Shown piece after piece: positions 42,120 to 51,156 of a DNA stretch of 64,000 bases. The translations under genes were made by a program, and so were the position numbers. Numbering within the stretch: the first letter of the stretch is position 1; each line of letters begins with the position of its first letter. Under the pieces are notes generated by a model, which did no database searches, was not told the origin of the DNA, and saw only the letters and a list, made by a program, of their open reading frames with translations. Origin of the DNA: JAJPHF01 sp035293805 (GTDB taxonomy: Bacteria > Chloroflexota > UBA6077 > JAJPHF01); contig DATGMD010000058.1 in NCBI GenBank assembly GCA_035293805.1, positions 1-64,000 of the forward strand. The letters run 5' to 3'.

Positions 42120-43549
42120 AGCACGCCGACGCGGACGTTGCGGAAGCGGGCGGCGGCGGCGCCGTGGCCGACGTGGGCGACCTGGGAGGGCTGGCCCTTG
42201 CCGCAGTTGGGCGTGCCCCAGACGGCCCACTCGCTGCACACGGCGTCGCAGGCGTTCCAGAACTCGGGCGTGATGCCGGTGTAGGTCGGGTTCTTGAGCA
42301 GCGCGCCCAGCTTGCCGCCGCGAATCTCCCAGGCGATCTCCGTGCCAAACTGGAAGTTCAGCCGCTTGTCGTCGATGCTCCAGCTCTTGTTGGTCTGCAT
42401 GTAGATGCCACGGTCGGTGTCCGCGATGAGGTCGGCGAGGCGCCAGGGGCCGGGCTCCAGGTTGACGTTGGTCATGCGGATGAGGGGGATGCGGTTCCAG
42501 CCGTCGGCGCGCATGGTGCCGTTGCTCATCTCGCCGAACTGCGCCGCCGTCTCGCGCGAGGTCAGGTAGTTGCGGAAGAGGCCCTGGTCCACGATCATCG
42601 TGCGCTGCGCCGGCACGCCCTCGTCGTCGTAGCCGAAGGTGCCGAGCCCGCCCGGCACGGTGGCGTCGGCGACGATCGTGACCTGGGGCGAGCCGTAGCA
42701 GAACGTGCCGCGCTTGTCGGGCGTGAGGAAGCTCGTGCCGGCGTAGCTGGCCTCCATGCCGAGCACGCGGTCCAGCTCGATGGGGTGGCCGCACGACTCG
42801 TGTACCTGGAGGGCGGTCTGGGTCGGGTCGAGGATCAGCGTCGTGACCTCGCTGGGGCACTGGCGAGCGCCGAGCAGCTGCACCGCCTCCTCGGCGATGC
42901 GGGGGGCGTTGCCGGCGAGGTCCATCGCCTCGACGAACTCGTAGCCGGCGGTACCCTGGTGGCGGCCGAAGCTGTTGGGATAGGAGCGCTTCTGCACCTC
43001 CTGCTCGCCCACGGCCAGCGCCTCGATGCCGCCGCCGGTCTCGATCAACGCTTGCTCGACGTAAGCGCCGTCGGTGCTGGCGAAGGTCTTGTCGATGCGC
43101 TGGCACTCCAGGGACGCCTCGGCGACGCCGATGCCTCGCACGGCGCGCATGGCGGCGTCGGCGCGGAAGAGCAGGTCGAGCTTGTCCTCGAGCGAGACGG
43201 CGAAGGGGTCGCGCCGAATGGGCGTGGCGTAGCGCCCGACGGAGCGCACGGGCGGACCGAGGCTGATGGGCTGGCGGCGGGCGAGGCCGCTGGCGCGGGC
43301 GATGGCGACGGCGAGGCGCGTGACGCGCTCTAGCTCGGCGGGCTCGACGCGCGCGCTGCTGGCGAAGCCCCAGGCGCCATCCACGAGCACGCGCACGCCG
43401 AAGCCGGCGCTCTCCTCGTCGGCCAGCGCGTCGACGGCGCCGTTCTTCACGCTCACGACCTGCACGCGCTTGGTTTCCAGGCGCACGTCGGCGTAGCTGG
43501 CGCCGAGCCCCTGGGCCAGGTCGAGCACCCGCTGGCTGTGGTCACGCAT
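42116..43549 (-). CDS. tldD: TldD-family zinc metalloprotease
   Basis: 477 residues; catalytic subunit of the TldD/TldE protease. Zinc motif HESCGHPIELDR gives HExxxH, with the third ligand Cys in TPNCGKGQP near the C-terminus. Other conserved stretches are ASYADVRLETKRVQVVSVKN at the start, GTFGYDDEGVPAQRTMIVDQ and NGTMRADGWNRIPLIRMTN. Size and motifs are complete, so an active enzyme is expected. The partner gene lies at 38495-39832. Confidence 0.93.
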   Translation of the reverse strand: MRDHSQRVLDLAQGLGASYADVRLETKRVQVVSVKNGAVDALADEESAGFGVRVLVDGAWGFASSARVEPAELERVTRLAVAIARASGLARRQPISLGPPVRSVGRYATPIRRDPFAVSLEDKLDLLFRADAAMRAVRGIGVAEASLECQRIDKTFASTDGAYVEQALIETGGGIEALAVGEQEVQKRSYPNSFGRHQGTAGYEFVEAMDLAGNAPRIAEEAVQLLGARQCPSEVTTLILDPTQTALQVHESCGHPIELDRVLGMEASYAGTSFLTPDKRGTFCYGSPQVTIVADATVPGGLGTFGYDDEGVPAQRTMIVDQGLFRNYLTSRETAAQFGEMSNGTMRADGWNRIPLIRMTNVNLEPGPWRLADLIADTDRGIYMQTNKSWSIDDKRLNFQFGTEIAWEIRGGKLGALLKNPTYTGITPEFWNACDAVCSEWAVWGTPNCGKGQPSQVAHVGHGAAAARFRNVRVGVL

Positions 43550-43661
43550 GCTGCCGACTCCTTTGACGTCGCTTGACCGCCCTGGCGCGCGCCCCTAGAC
43601 TATCGGTAGGGAGCGCCCGGGGCGACGTGGGCGCTCCGAATCGCGCGGCGAGGTGGTGGCG

Positions 43662-43895
43662 ATGCCTCTCTTTGAATATTACTGCTCGACCTGCCGCACG
43701 CGCTTCGAGGAGCTGGTGCGGGTGCCGGCCACGGGGGAGGGCGCGACCTGCCCGCAGTGCGGCCGCACGAACGTGCCGCGCGTGCTGTCGACGTTCGCCA
43801 CGGTGCGGGCCGGCGACGGGGCCGACCTGGCGTCGGTCGCCAGCTATGGCGGCGGGGGCGGCTGCTGCGGCGCGGGCGGCTGTGGCTGCGGCTAG
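43662..43895 (+). CDS. FmdB-family zinc-ribbon protein
   Basis: 77 residues from ATG 43662 (MPLFEYYCSTCRTRFEELVR) preceded by GAGGTGG; a GTG 9 bases earlier is possible. CSTC and CPQC form the zinc ribbon characteristic of the FmdB/CxxC_CXXC_SSSS group. The tail is rich in Gly and Cys (GGGGCCGAGGCGCG). It is probably regulatory; function unproven in most relatives. Divergent from tldD. Confidence 0.85.
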   Translation: MPLFEYYCSTCRTRFEELVRVPATGEGATCPQCGRTNVPRVLSTFATVRAGDGADLASVASYGGGGGCCGAGGCGCG

Positions 43896-43896
43896 C

Positions 43897-44028
43897 GGTC
43901 AGTGGTCAGTCATCGGTCGTCAGCAGGGGCCATCGCGGAGCCATCGGGGGCGCGGCGGGGTGGTTGCGCGAGCAAGACCGCGCGTCTCGGCCGCGCGGGC
44001 GGATCGGTGATGGCTGAAGGCTGATGGC
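43897..44028. repeat. Family-D repeat between the zinc-ribbon gene and mazG
   Basis: CGGTCAGTGGTCAGTCATCG/GTCGTCAGC (43897-43924) and GTGATGGCTGAAGGCTGATGG (44007-44027) are inverted partners. The mazG start codon (44024) is the last ATG inside the second arm. Confidence 0.65.
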
Positions 44029-45505
44029 GATCACGATTGTCGGCCTGGGGCCGGGGCCGTATCGCGCGCTGTCGCTGGAGGCGGCGGAGGCGTTGCAGGG
44101 GGCGGGCGAGCTGTACCTGCGGACGGCGCAGCACTCGACGGTCGCCGAGCTACCGGCGAGCATCCGCTGGACGGCATTCGACGACCTGTACGAGCAGGCC
44201 ACCAGCTTCGAGGCGCTGTACGACGAGATCGCCGCGCTCCTGCTCGGGCGCGGCGCGAAGGCCGACGTGACGTACGCCGTGCCTGGGCACCCGCTGATCG
44301 GCGAGGCGTCGGTGCGACGGCTGCTGGAGCGGGCGACGGCGACCGGGGTGCCGACGCGAGTGATCGGCGGCATGTCGTTCGCCGAGGCGGCGCTGGCGGC
44401 GCGCGGCGTTAGCCCGGGCGTGGACGACGTGCAGATCGCCGACGCGATGGCGCTGCCGCCTATCGCGCCGACGGTGCCGCTGCTGGTCCATCAGGTCTAC
44501 AAGACGGCAGTGGCCTCGGACCTCAAGCTGGCGCTGCTGCGCCTGTATCCCCCCGAGCACGAGGCGCTGGTGATCCGCGCGGCGACGACAGCACAGGAGG
44601 CGGTCGAGCGCGTGGCGATCGCGGCGCTCGACCGGGGCGTGACGTTCGATCACCTGACCACGGTTTACGTGCCGCCGATCCCGCCCGACGAGGACTTCGG
44701 CACGCTGACGGGCCTGGCGCACCTCGTGGCGCGGCTGCGACGGCCGGGCGGCTGCCCCTGGGACGCGCAGCAGACGCACGAGAGCCTGAAGCGCTACATC
44801 CTGGAGGAGGCGTACGAGGCGGCCGAGGCGATCGACGAGCAAGACTTCCCGGCGCTGTGCGACGAGCTGGGCGATCTGCTGCTGCAGGTGGCGCTGCAAT
44901 CGGAGCTAGCGGACGAGCACGGCGCGTTCGACCTGAACGACGTGCTGCACGCCATCTGCGCGAAGCTGGTGCGGCGCCACCCCCACGTGTTCGGCTCGAC
45001 GGTCGTGGCCGACGCGCGCGAGGTCGAGCTGAACTGGGAGGAGATCAAGCGGCGGGAGCGCGGCGGAACAGGCCCGCCGCCGTCGGTGCTGGACGGCCTG
45101 CCGCGCCACCAGCCGGCGCTGATGACGAGCCAGGCGCTGGTGAAGCGGCTGCGGGGGGCGGACCTGGCGCCCGCGAGCCGGGCGGACACGCTGGCGGCGA
45201 GCGAGGCGGCGCTGCGCGAGCTGGCGGCCGCCGAGACGCCGGCCGCGCGGGAGGCCAGCCTGGGCCGGGCGTTGTTCGCGCTCGCGCACCTGGCGCGACT
45301 GGACGGCGTGGACGCGGAGGAGGCGCTGCGGCAGGCGAACCGGCGCCTCGCCGGGCGGGTGCGGGCCTGGGAGGAGCGCCAGCGCGCGAGCGGAGCGGCG
45401 GCACGCGTACCGTCGGGCGACGACCTGGCGGGGCTCTGGGAAGATGCCGTGCGCACGGATCAGGAGGCGGCCGCCGGACCGGATGAGCCCGGCGCCGCGA
45501 GATGA
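44024..45505 (+). CDS. mazG: MazG nucleotide pyrophosphohydrolase fused to a tetrapyrrole-methylase domain
   Basis: 493 residues. N-terminal SAM-dependent tetrapyrrole methylase-like domain (VGLGPGPYRALSLEAAEAL, VTYAVPGHPLIGEASVRRLL), as in YabN-type MazG. The MazG domain from about 235 has GGCPWDAQQTHESLKRYILE with the acidic pair in EEAYEAAEAID, then DELGDLLLQVALQSELAD and the RRHPHVFG motif. It hydrolyses non-canonical or alarmone nucleotides to monophosphates. The last ~110 residues are Ala/Arg-rich with a degenerate second MazG-like segment. No clear ribosome site, because the start lies in a repeat. Confidence 0.92.
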   Translation: MAITIVGLGPGPYRALSLEAAEALQGAGELYLRTAQHSTVAELPASIRWTAFDDLYEQATSFEALYDEIAALLLGRGAKADVTYAVPGHPLIGEASVRRLLERATATGVPTRVIGGMSFAEAALAARGVSPGVDDVQIADAMALPPIAPTVPLLVHQVYKTAVASDLKLALLRLYPPEHEALVIRAATTAQEAVERVAIAALDRGVTFDHLTTVYVPPIPPDEDFGTLTGLAHLVARLRRPGGCPWDAQQTHESLKRYILEEAYEAAEAIDEQDFPALCDELGDLLLQVALQSELADEHGAFDLNDVLHAICAKLVRRHPHVFGSTVVADAREVELNWEEIKRRERGGTGPPPSVLDGLPRHQPALMTSQALVKRLRGADLAPASRADTLAASEAALRELAAAETPAAREASLGRALFALAHLARLDGVDAEEALRQANRRLAGRVRAWEERQRASGAAARVPSGDDLAGLWEDAVRTDQEAAAGPDEPGAAR

Positions 45506-45581
45506 CATCGGCTTGATGCACAAACCCTGACGCGGCCGAGGCATGAGGTGGGGACGCCCGGGGTGCTCGGCCGACCGAGGG

Positions 45582-45770
45582 TCAGACGGCGGCGGCGAGG
45601 GCCTGCGGCATCGCTTCGGCGGCGAATTCGCAGCAATAGGGATAGCGCACGTCGCGCAGCGCGCCACAGCAGGGACACGAGACGAGCCCGTAACCGAGCA
45701 CCGCATCGGGAACCGGCGGGTCTGTCACGTCGCGGCCATCGAATGCCAGCGCATCCGCGGTACTCAACAT
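45582..45770 (-). CDS. Small cysteine-rich (zinc-ribbon-like) protein
   Basis: 62 residues from ATG 45770, preceded by AAGGAC. The centre LVSCPCCGALRDVRYPYCCE has Cys pairs CPCC and CC spaced like a small zinc-binding fold. N- and C-terminal parts are acidic and Ala-rich. The terminator-like stem at 45797-45824 precedes it. No family is recognised. Confidence 0.5.
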   Translation of the reverse strand: MLSTADALAFDGRDVTDPPVPDAVLGYGLVSCPCCGALRDVRYPYCCEFAAEAMPQALAAAV

Positions 45771-45788
45771 GGCGGAGTCCTTCTAGAA

Positions 45789-45820
45789 ACAGAAAAGCCA
45801 GCACCGAAAACGGTGCTGGC
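45789..45820 (-). terminator. Rho-independent terminator-like stem on the minus strand
   Basis: On the minus strand GCCAGCACCG, loop TTTT, CGGTGCTGGC is followed directly by TTTTCTGTTTC. It is the clearest intrinsic terminator in the window. It lies upstream of the small Cys-rich gene, so it either ends a short transcript from the right or attenuates that gene. Confidence 0.65.
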
Positions 45821-45844
45821 CCCGTCGCCATCCCCAGATACCAA

Positions 45845-45874
45845 AGTATATCGGACACTCGACGGGGCGCACAA
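45845..45874 (-). promoter_or_regulatory. Possible promoter reading leftward into the hairpin
   Basis: On the minus strand TTGTGC (45869-45874), 18 bases, TATACT (45845-45850). Start of transcription would be near 45838, about 18 bases before the terminator stem, giving a very short leader RNA. Confidence 0.35.
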
Positions 45875-46089
45875 CCGATGCATGGCTTGTTGTTTCCTTA
45901 ACAGAATTGCGTAGGGCGAGCAGTACAGGGCCAGACTGATGCGGCATCGGCAGCGCCGGGGGAGCATCGCGCAAGCGGCGACAGTGTAGCTGGGGCCAAT
46001 CGTCGCACGGCGGCTCGGCCGGTGGCACCTGCCCCTTCCTGGCAATTTTGGTGCCAGTCAGGCGACAACTGGGACGACGAGGCGCGGGC

Positions 46090-47460
46090 ATGACGCTGAT
46101 CGAGGAGCTGGGGGAGTTTGCGGCGGGCTTGCGGCTGGGCGATGCGCCGCCCGCCGCGGCTGCCACGCTGCGGCTACACCTGTTCGACACGCTGACCGCC
46201 GGGCTGATCGGGATGACCACGCCGGAGGCCCAGGCCGCAAGAGCCCTCCTCACGGACCTCGGGGCCGGGGAGCGCGCGGCGTCAGGCGAGGGGGCACGGC
46301 CGAGCGCACCCCTAGCCGCGTTGGCAGGCTGTATCGTCACGCGCTGCACCGAGATCGACGACATCGACCTACTGTCCTGCACCACGCCCGGAGCAGTCGT
46401 GGTGCCTACCGCGCTCGCGCTCGCCGGGCAAGCCGGCGCCGACGCCGATACGTTTCTAGCCGCGCTGCTGGCCGGCTACGAGGCGCTGACACGCTTCGGC
46501 CAGGCGGCGGACGGACCGACCATCCTGTACCGCGGCATCTGGCCTACCTACCTCGCGGGCGCGCTCGGCGCGGCGGCGACCGCGGCGCGACTCCTCGCGC
46601 TATCGGGCCAGGCCACGGCGCACGCGCTGGCGGCGGCCGTTACGCTCAGCAGCGGCACGAGCGGGCGGGTGCGCGGCCTGTCGTCGCGGTGGCTTACGCT
46701 GGGCTGCGCCGCGCAGAATGGCATTCTCGCGGCGCTGGGCGCACGGCACGGCCTGCGCGGCGACTCGAGCCTGCTGGACGGCGCCTGGAGCGCGACCACC
46801 GGCATCGCGCTCGACGGCGCGGCGCTGACGCGCGGCCTGGGGCGCCCCTTCGCCATCGAGCGGGTGAGCATCAAGCCGTACTGCGCGGCCAAGCAGGTGA
46901 CCAGCAGCATCGCGGCGTTCGTGGCGCTGCTGGACGAGCGCGTGGTAGAGCCGACGGCCGTCGAGCAAGTGATCGTGGCCGTGCCGCCGGCCTACGCGCG
47001 GATGATCGACCAGCCGGCGCCGCCGCCCGAGCGGCTGGGGGGAATCGCCAGCGCGCAGCATCAGCTCGCACTCGCGGCCTACTATCGCGACGAGCTGCTA
47101 GACGTGCGGCGTCCCGAGCAACATCGGGAGCCGGCGTTTCGAGCGTTGATGGAGCGGGTGCAAGTGGTGGCCGACCCCCGGCTGGCGAGCGACTACCCGC
47201 GCACCTGGCCGGCGCGCGTCACCGTGCGGTTTGCCGGTGGAGAGGCCACGCGCGAGGTGAGACATACCGCCGGCGACCCCGGCCACCCCTTCACCTGGGA
47301 CGACGCCCTCGCCAAAGCCCGTCGCGTCCTGCGCGGCGTGGCCACCCCAGCCGCCGTGGACCGCCTGGCCACGACCTGTCGAGAGCTGGGCGCGGGCGCC
47401 GCACTGAGCGACCTGCGAGCGGCGCTCGCGGCGGCCGGCGGGCCGGGCGACGACCGTTGA
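46090..47460 (+). CDS. MmgE/PrpD family protein
   Basis: 456 residues from ATG 46090 (MTLIEELGEFAAGLRLG). The family includes 2-methylcitrate dehydratase, cis-aconitate decarboxylase and iminodisuccinate epimerase. ATLRLHLFDTLTAGLIGMTT, ALAGCIVTRCTEIDDIDLLS, GYEALTRFGQ and GIWPTYLAGALGAAATAARL match the all-helical domain, and IERVSIKPYCAAKQVTSSIA the active-site region near the lid domain. DIDDIDLL-type acid residues replace the more usual H-x-x-D-D, so activity is uncertain. It stands alone; substrate unknown. Confidence 0.85.
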   Translation: MTLIEELGEFAAGLRLGDAPPAAAATLRLHLFDTLTAGLIGMTTPEAQAARALLTDLGAGERAASGEGARPSAPLAALAGCIVTRCTEIDDIDLLSCTTPGAVVVPTALALAGQAGADADTFLAALLAGYEALTRFGQAADGPTILYRGIWPTYLAGALGAAATAARLLALSGQATAHALAAAVTLSSGTSGRVRGLSSRWLTLGCAAQNGILAALGARHGLRGDSSLLDGAWSATTGIALDGAALTRGLGRPFAIERVSIKPYCAAKQVTSSIAAFVALLDERVVEPTAVEQVIVAVPPAYARMIDQPAPPPERLGGIASAQHQLALAAYYRDELLDVRRPEQHREPAFRALMERVQVVADPRLASDYPRTWPARVTVRFAGGEATREVRHTAGDPGHPFTWDDALAKARRVLRGVATPAAVDRLATTCRELGAGAALSDLRAALAAAGGPGDDR

Positions 47461-47749
47461 GGCGGTGCCGGCGGGCGGGCCCCTCCCCGAATACCCGGCG
47501 GCGTCCCGCCAGGCGCCACACGCTGCGCCAACCCCACGGGCCGCGCGAGGCCTCGGCTGGAGGCGGCAAGGTGGACGCGGCAAGCGGCGCCTACACCGTT
47601 ACATGGCCGACACAACTCCGAGGCGCGCTCTCGTGGGGTAGAGACAGTGGCGCGCACCGCCGAGTATATGAATAGGGGGCCGCCCACGGCGCCTGGGGCC
47701 GGCGGGCGAGATGGACTCCGCTAAATTCGGCTCAGGTGAGGAGAGAACC
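47461..47749. other. Intergenic region
   Basis: 289 bases, GC-rich in the left half and more balanced after 47600. I see no gene, repeat family or clear promoter in it. Confidence 0.5.
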
Positions 47750-48100
47750 TTGCTCGGACGACTGATCGGCGCGACCCTGGCGATCCTGGCGGCGCTAACG
47801 CTACTGGTGGGGCAACCGCAGCGCGTGCTCGCGGACCCGCGGGACTTCACCCTCGTCAACGGCAGCTCGATCACGATTCGGGAGGTCTACGTCTCGGCGT
47901 CCGACGTGCAGAGCTGGGAAGAGGACGTGCTCGGCACCGACGTGCTGCCGCCGGGGCAGCAGGTCAACATTACCTTCTCGCCAGCCGACGGCGACGCTGG
48001 CAAGTGCCTGTACGACATCCGCGTCGTGGGCGTGAACGGGGCGGAAGGGACGATGACGGGCGTGAACCTCTGCACGACGACGACGGTCACGTTTAGCTGA
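47750..48100 (+). CDS. Small secreted protein of unknown function
   Basis: 116 residues if TTG 47750 is used (GAGGAG upstream); the in-frame ATG at 47711 is the alternative. Signal peptide LLGRLIGATLAILAALTLLV...LA, then DPRDFTLVNGSSITIREVYV, SWEEDVLGTDVLPPGQQVNI and TFSPADGDAGKCLYDIRVVG, with a second Cys in GVNLCTTTTV. The pattern (D-F-x-L-x-N, Y-V-S, W-x-x-D-x-L-G, C-x-Y/W-D) belongs to a family of small extracellular beta-proteins seen widely without known function. The two Cys may form a disulfide. Confidence 0.65.
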   Translation: MLGRLIGATLAILAALTLLVGQPQRVLADPRDFTLVNGSSITIREVYVSASDVQSWEEDVLGTDVLPPGQQVNITFSPADGDAGKCLYDIRVVGVNGAEGTMTGVNLCTTTTVTFS

Positions 48101-48150
48101 GGATCGACGCAGAGCCACCACGGCCGGCGGGGCGCTGCCGGCCGTGGTGG

Positions 48151-49044
48151 CTAGGTCTGGAGCGGCAGGATGGCCGCGGCGAGCGCCTCTAGCTCGGCCG
48201 TCCAGGAGGCGGGCGGGGCGGCCGGGCGGACGAGAAACTTCGAGACCCCCGCATCCGTGAAGCGGTGCAGCGTGGCGCGCAGCGCGGGCAGGCCGATGGG
48301 GACTAGCTCGCGGGGGTCCACGTCGGGGCGGCGAGCGGCGACGGCGGCCACGGCGGCGGGCGGCGTGTCGGCGTGGGCGTAGACGACGATCGCGCCGTAG
48401 TGCTCGGGGTCGATGGCGCGGCCCGCTTCGGCGGCGGCCGCCTCGATGGTGCGGCGGCCGGCGGCGGCCTCGGCGGGCGTGCAGCCGCCGGGCAGCCAGC
48501 CGTCGGCGAGCCGGCCGACGCGCCGCAGAGCGGCGGGCGCCCGCCCGCCGAGCCATAGGTCGAGAGCGGGCTGCACAGGCCGCGGCCGCACGCGCAGGCC
48601 GTGATAAGTGAAGCGCACACCGGTATGATCGACAGTGTCCTCGGTCCAGAGGCGGCGGAGCAGGGGCAGCGTCTCGTCGAGCCAGGCGCCGCGCTCGCGG
48701 GGGGCGACGCCGAACGCCGCGCGCTCGGCCGGATCGTCGGCGCCCAGGCCGAACGCGGGCAGCAAGCGGCCGTCGGAGAGGCGGTCGAGGCTGGCTAGCT
48801 CCTTGGCCAGCAGGACGGGGTTGCGACCGGGCAGCACGAGCACGCTGGTGCCGAGCTTTAGCCGCCGCGTGCGCGCGGCGGCGTAGGCGAGGCCGAGCAG
48901 CGGGTCGTAGATGGGGCTGGAGACGCGCTCGGACAGCCAGAGCGAGTCGAAGCCGAGACGCTCCAGGTCGTCCACGAGGCGGCCGAAGCCGGCGTCGTGG
49001 CCATCGCCCTGCACTCCCAGCGCGAAGCCGATCCTCACTTTCAT
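48151..49044 (-). CDS. LLM-class flavin-dependent oxidoreductase
   Basis: 297-residue luciferase-like TIM-barrel protein: VRIGFALGVQGDGHDAGF, GFDSLWLSERVSSPIYDPL, LKLGTSVLVLPGRNPVLLAK, LDRLSDGRLLPAFGLGADDP and ALDLWLGGRAPAALRRVGRL. Uses FMN or F420. It is the last gene of the seven-gene operon and starts 1 base after the binding-protein gene. Together with that binding protein it may handle a sulfonate- or aromatic-type compound, as SsuD-like enzymes do, but the substrate is not shown. Confidence 0.87.
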   Translation of the reverse strand: MKVRIGFALGVQGDGHDAGFGRLVDDLERLGFDSLWLSERVSSPIYDPLLGLAYAAARTRRLKLGTSVLVLPGRNPVLLAKELASLDRLSDGRLLPAFGLGADDPAERAAFGVAPRERGAWLDETLPLLRRLWTEDTVDHTGVRFTYHGLRVRPRPVQPALDLWLGGRAPAALRRVGRLADGWLPGGCTPAEAAAGRRTIEAAAAEAGRAIDPEHYGAIVVYAHADTPPAAVAAVAARRPDVDPRELVPIGLPALRATLHRFTDAGVSKFLVRPAAPPASWTAELEALAAAILPLQT

Positions 49045-49045
49045 G

Positions 49046-50197
49046 TTAGCGGTAGGGGCCGAGCTGGGCGGCGGCGCTCTCGATGTGCTGCAAGTCGATG
49101 AACTGGGAGAGGTCCACGCGGGCCTGCTGGGAGCCTGTCGCCAGGAAGAAGTCCTGCTGCTCGTCGAAGCTGTGCAGGTCCATCTTGCCGTCGGGGTCGA
49201 GCGCCGATAGCTCCATCTGATCGTAGAGCGCGCGGTCTTTGACGGGGGTGTGCCGAGTCAGCGAGTCGATCACCTTCTCCCGCGCCGCCGGCTCCCTCTT
49301 GAGAAAGGCGTCGTTGTAGACGCGGATGGCCCGCAGGTAGGCGACCATGAACTTGGTCCCCAGGTCCGAGCGGCTGAACTCGGGCGAGTAGAGCAAGACT
49401 GCTACCTGGTTCGAGGGGTTCACTTGGTAGTCGTAGCCCATCTTCACCACGTTGCCCTGGTTGAGCGCGATGGTGGCGAACGGCTCGACGCTCCAGGCGA
49501 AGTCCAGGTTGCGATTGGCGAAGGCGGGAATCATGTCGGGGAAGCTCATGATCGACATGTCGAGGTCGCCCGGGGTGAGGCCGCCTTGCTTGAGGAAGGC
49601 GGTCAGGTCTAGCTCGGGGCTAATGCCCTGGGCCGGCTTGGCGGAGCGCATGCCCTTGAGGTCGGCCACGCTCTTGACGCGGCTGTCGGCCAGGTCCTTG
49701 CGGAGCAGATAGATGCTGACCGGGAAGCCGGGCGGCGTGGGGTCGCTGTGGCCCTTGTCGGCCACGATGCGCACGTTGACGCCGGTCCGCAGGGCGTTGA
49801 AGAGTCCCGCGCTGGTGGCGCCGCCGCCCACTTCGAGCTGGTTCGTGGCGAGCGGCGCGACCATGTTGGCGGCCGAGTCGAACGGCGAGGTGTCGATCTC
49901 GATACCCTGCTCGGCGTAGTAGCCCTCGTCCATGCCCACGTAGATGCCCGCGTCGGAGAGCAGGTTCAGCTCGCCGTAACGCACCTTCTGCAAGCCGCCG
50001 GACTGGGGCGGCGCCGTGGACACCGGGCTGGCCGCCGTGGGCGCGCTCGCGGCGAGCGGCGAGGTCGCCGGGGCGCTGGTCGCCGCCGCGGGCGGCGCCG
50101 GGGCGGGCGGGGCGCTGCCCCCGCCGCTACAGGCAAGGGCCAGGGCGAGGGCCGCCGGCAGCGCGGCGGCCAGGACGCGGCGGCGGGATGCGCTCAT
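49046..50197 (-). CDS. ABC-type substrate-binding protein, NMT1/SsuA-like
   Basis: 383 residues. Signal MSASRRRVLAAALPAALALA, then A-C23 (poor lipobox, probably still lipidated), Ala/Pro tether to about 62, then the NMT1 domain: KVRYGELNLLSDAGIYVGMD, EGYYAEQGIEIDTSPFDSAA, NQLEVGGGATSAGLFNALRT. It resembles the 2163 gene closely in its C-terminal half (VAYLRAIRVYNDAF, HTPVKDRALYDQM), a paralogue about 47 kb away. It follows the 50208 gene after 10 bases. No permease or ATPase is in the operon. Confidence 0.87.
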   Translation of the reverse strand: MSASRRRVLAAALPAALALALACSGGGSAPPAPAPPAAATSAPATSPLAASAPTAASPVSTAPPQSGGLQKVRYGELNLLSDAGIYVGMDEGYYAEQGIEIDTSPFDSAANMVAPLATNQLEVGGGATSAGLFNALRTGVNVRIVADKGHSDPTPPGFPVSIYLLRKDLADSRVKSVADLKGMRSAKPAQGISPELDLTAFLKQGGLTPGDLDMSIMSFPDMIPAFANRNLDFAWSVEPFATIALNQGNVVKMGYDYQVNPSNQVAVLLYSPEFSRSDLGTKFMVAYLRAIRVYNDAFLKREPAAREKVIDSLTRHTPVKDRALYDQMELSALDPDGKMDLHSFDEQQDFFLATGSQQARVDLSQFIDLQHIESAAAQLGPYR

Positions 50198-50207
50198 GGC
50201 GGCTCCT

Positions 50208-51089
50208 CTACACGCGCACCGGCAAGGCGAGGCCCTCGAAGGTCTTGTCGGCCATAAAGTCGTCGAGGCCCCAGCGCTCCACCTGGGCGATGATCTCGTC
50301 GTACTCGGCGCGCGGGAGCGGCGCGTAGTGGAAGCGCTCGCCCGGGTCGAAGCGGCTGAAGTCCCAGGGGCGGTCCTGGAACTCCTCGGGGATGCTGTAG
50401 CGCCAGAGCGGCAGGCAGCTGGCCGGGTCGCGGGTCAGGTCGGCCTCGGCACGCTGCAGCACGCGGAAGAAGCGGTCGAGCAGGGCGCGGTCGTAGCGTG
50501 GATCGACCCACCATAGCGTCTTGAAAGTGTTGGCGATGATCGAGCGCAGGCCGAGCTGGTCGGCCATCGAGATCTGGGGGTCGAGGAGGCTCGTCGCCTC
50601 GACCTCGCCCTCGAGCAGGGCGGTGAGCCGCGCGCCGAAGCCGCCGACGTTCACGGTGTTGATCTGGTCGAGCGGCAGGTACGGCTCGAGGCGGTAGGGC
50701 ACGTTGAAGTGGCTGCCGGCCCGCATGCCGACGGCGATAGGGACATTCGCTAGATCCTCGGGGCGCTGGATGGACGAATCGGGGCGCACGTAGATGGCCC
50801 AGCGCGCGACGCCGTAGGCGTCGGGCACGAACTTGCCCATGCCGGCGCCGGCGTTGCACACGGAGCCCCAGGCGCAAGCGTTGGTGATGGTCGGCTCGCC
50901 GGCCTGGAAGGGCTGGTCCTGCGGGCGCTCCAGGTATGCCTTGCCCTTCCACGACGCCATCTGCCCGCGCACGACGTCCCAGCGAATTTCCGGGTCGATG
51001 CCCTCGTCCTGGAAGTAGCCGCGCTCCAGCGCGATCCACTCATGGAGCCGCATGCCCGTCGGCGAAATAGGCACTCGGGTAAGCGCCAT
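50208..51089 (-). CDS. NMT1-like substrate-binding domain protein lacking a signal peptide
   Basis: 293 residues from ATG 51089 (MALTRVPISPTGMRLHEWIA) with GAGAGG upstream. The fold pattern ERGYFQDEGIDPEIRWDVVR, VPIAVGMRAGSHFNVPYRLE and LTALLEGEVEATSLLDPQIS is that of NMT1-type binding proteins, but there is neither a signal peptide nor a lipobox. It may act in the cytoplasm, as an enzyme-like relative (compare THI5-type proteins), or be exported in another way. Flanked by a TPP enzyme subunit and a secreted binding protein. Confidence 0.75.
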   Translation of the reverse strand: MALTRVPISPTGMRLHEWIALERGYFQDEGIDPEIRWDVVRGQMASWKGKAYLERPQDQPFQAGEPTITNACAWGSVCNAGAGMGKFVPDAYGVARWAIYVRPDSSIQRPEDLANVPIAVGMRAGSHFNVPYRLEPYLPLDQINTVNVGGFGARLTALLEGEVEATSLLDPQISMADQLGLRSIIANTFKTLWWVDPRYDRALLDRFFRVLQRAEADLTRDPASCLPLWRYSIPEEFQDRPWDFSRFDPGERFHYAPLPRAEYDEIIAQVERWGLDDFMADKTFEGLALPVRV

Positions 51090-51156
51090 CGCTGCCTCTC
51101 CTCTTGAATTCTCTAAGACGTATGGAACGGCCCCCGGCAGGCGCCGGCCCACCGCG

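Larger units (their letters stand above)
45771..46089. other. Intergenic region with promoter and hairpin candidates
   Basis: No gene seen. Besides the hairpin at 45789-45820 and the promoter-like boxes at 45845-45874, there is an inverted repeat CTGGCA...TGCCAG (46041-46059) 31 bases before the MmgE/PrpD-family start. GC is lower than in the flanks. Confidence 0.5.

Noticed and set aside
45460..45858. GTG-started frame MSDILWYLGMATGP... over the terminator
   Set aside because: Runs through the intrinsic terminator and then out of frame through the Cys-rich gene; chance frame.
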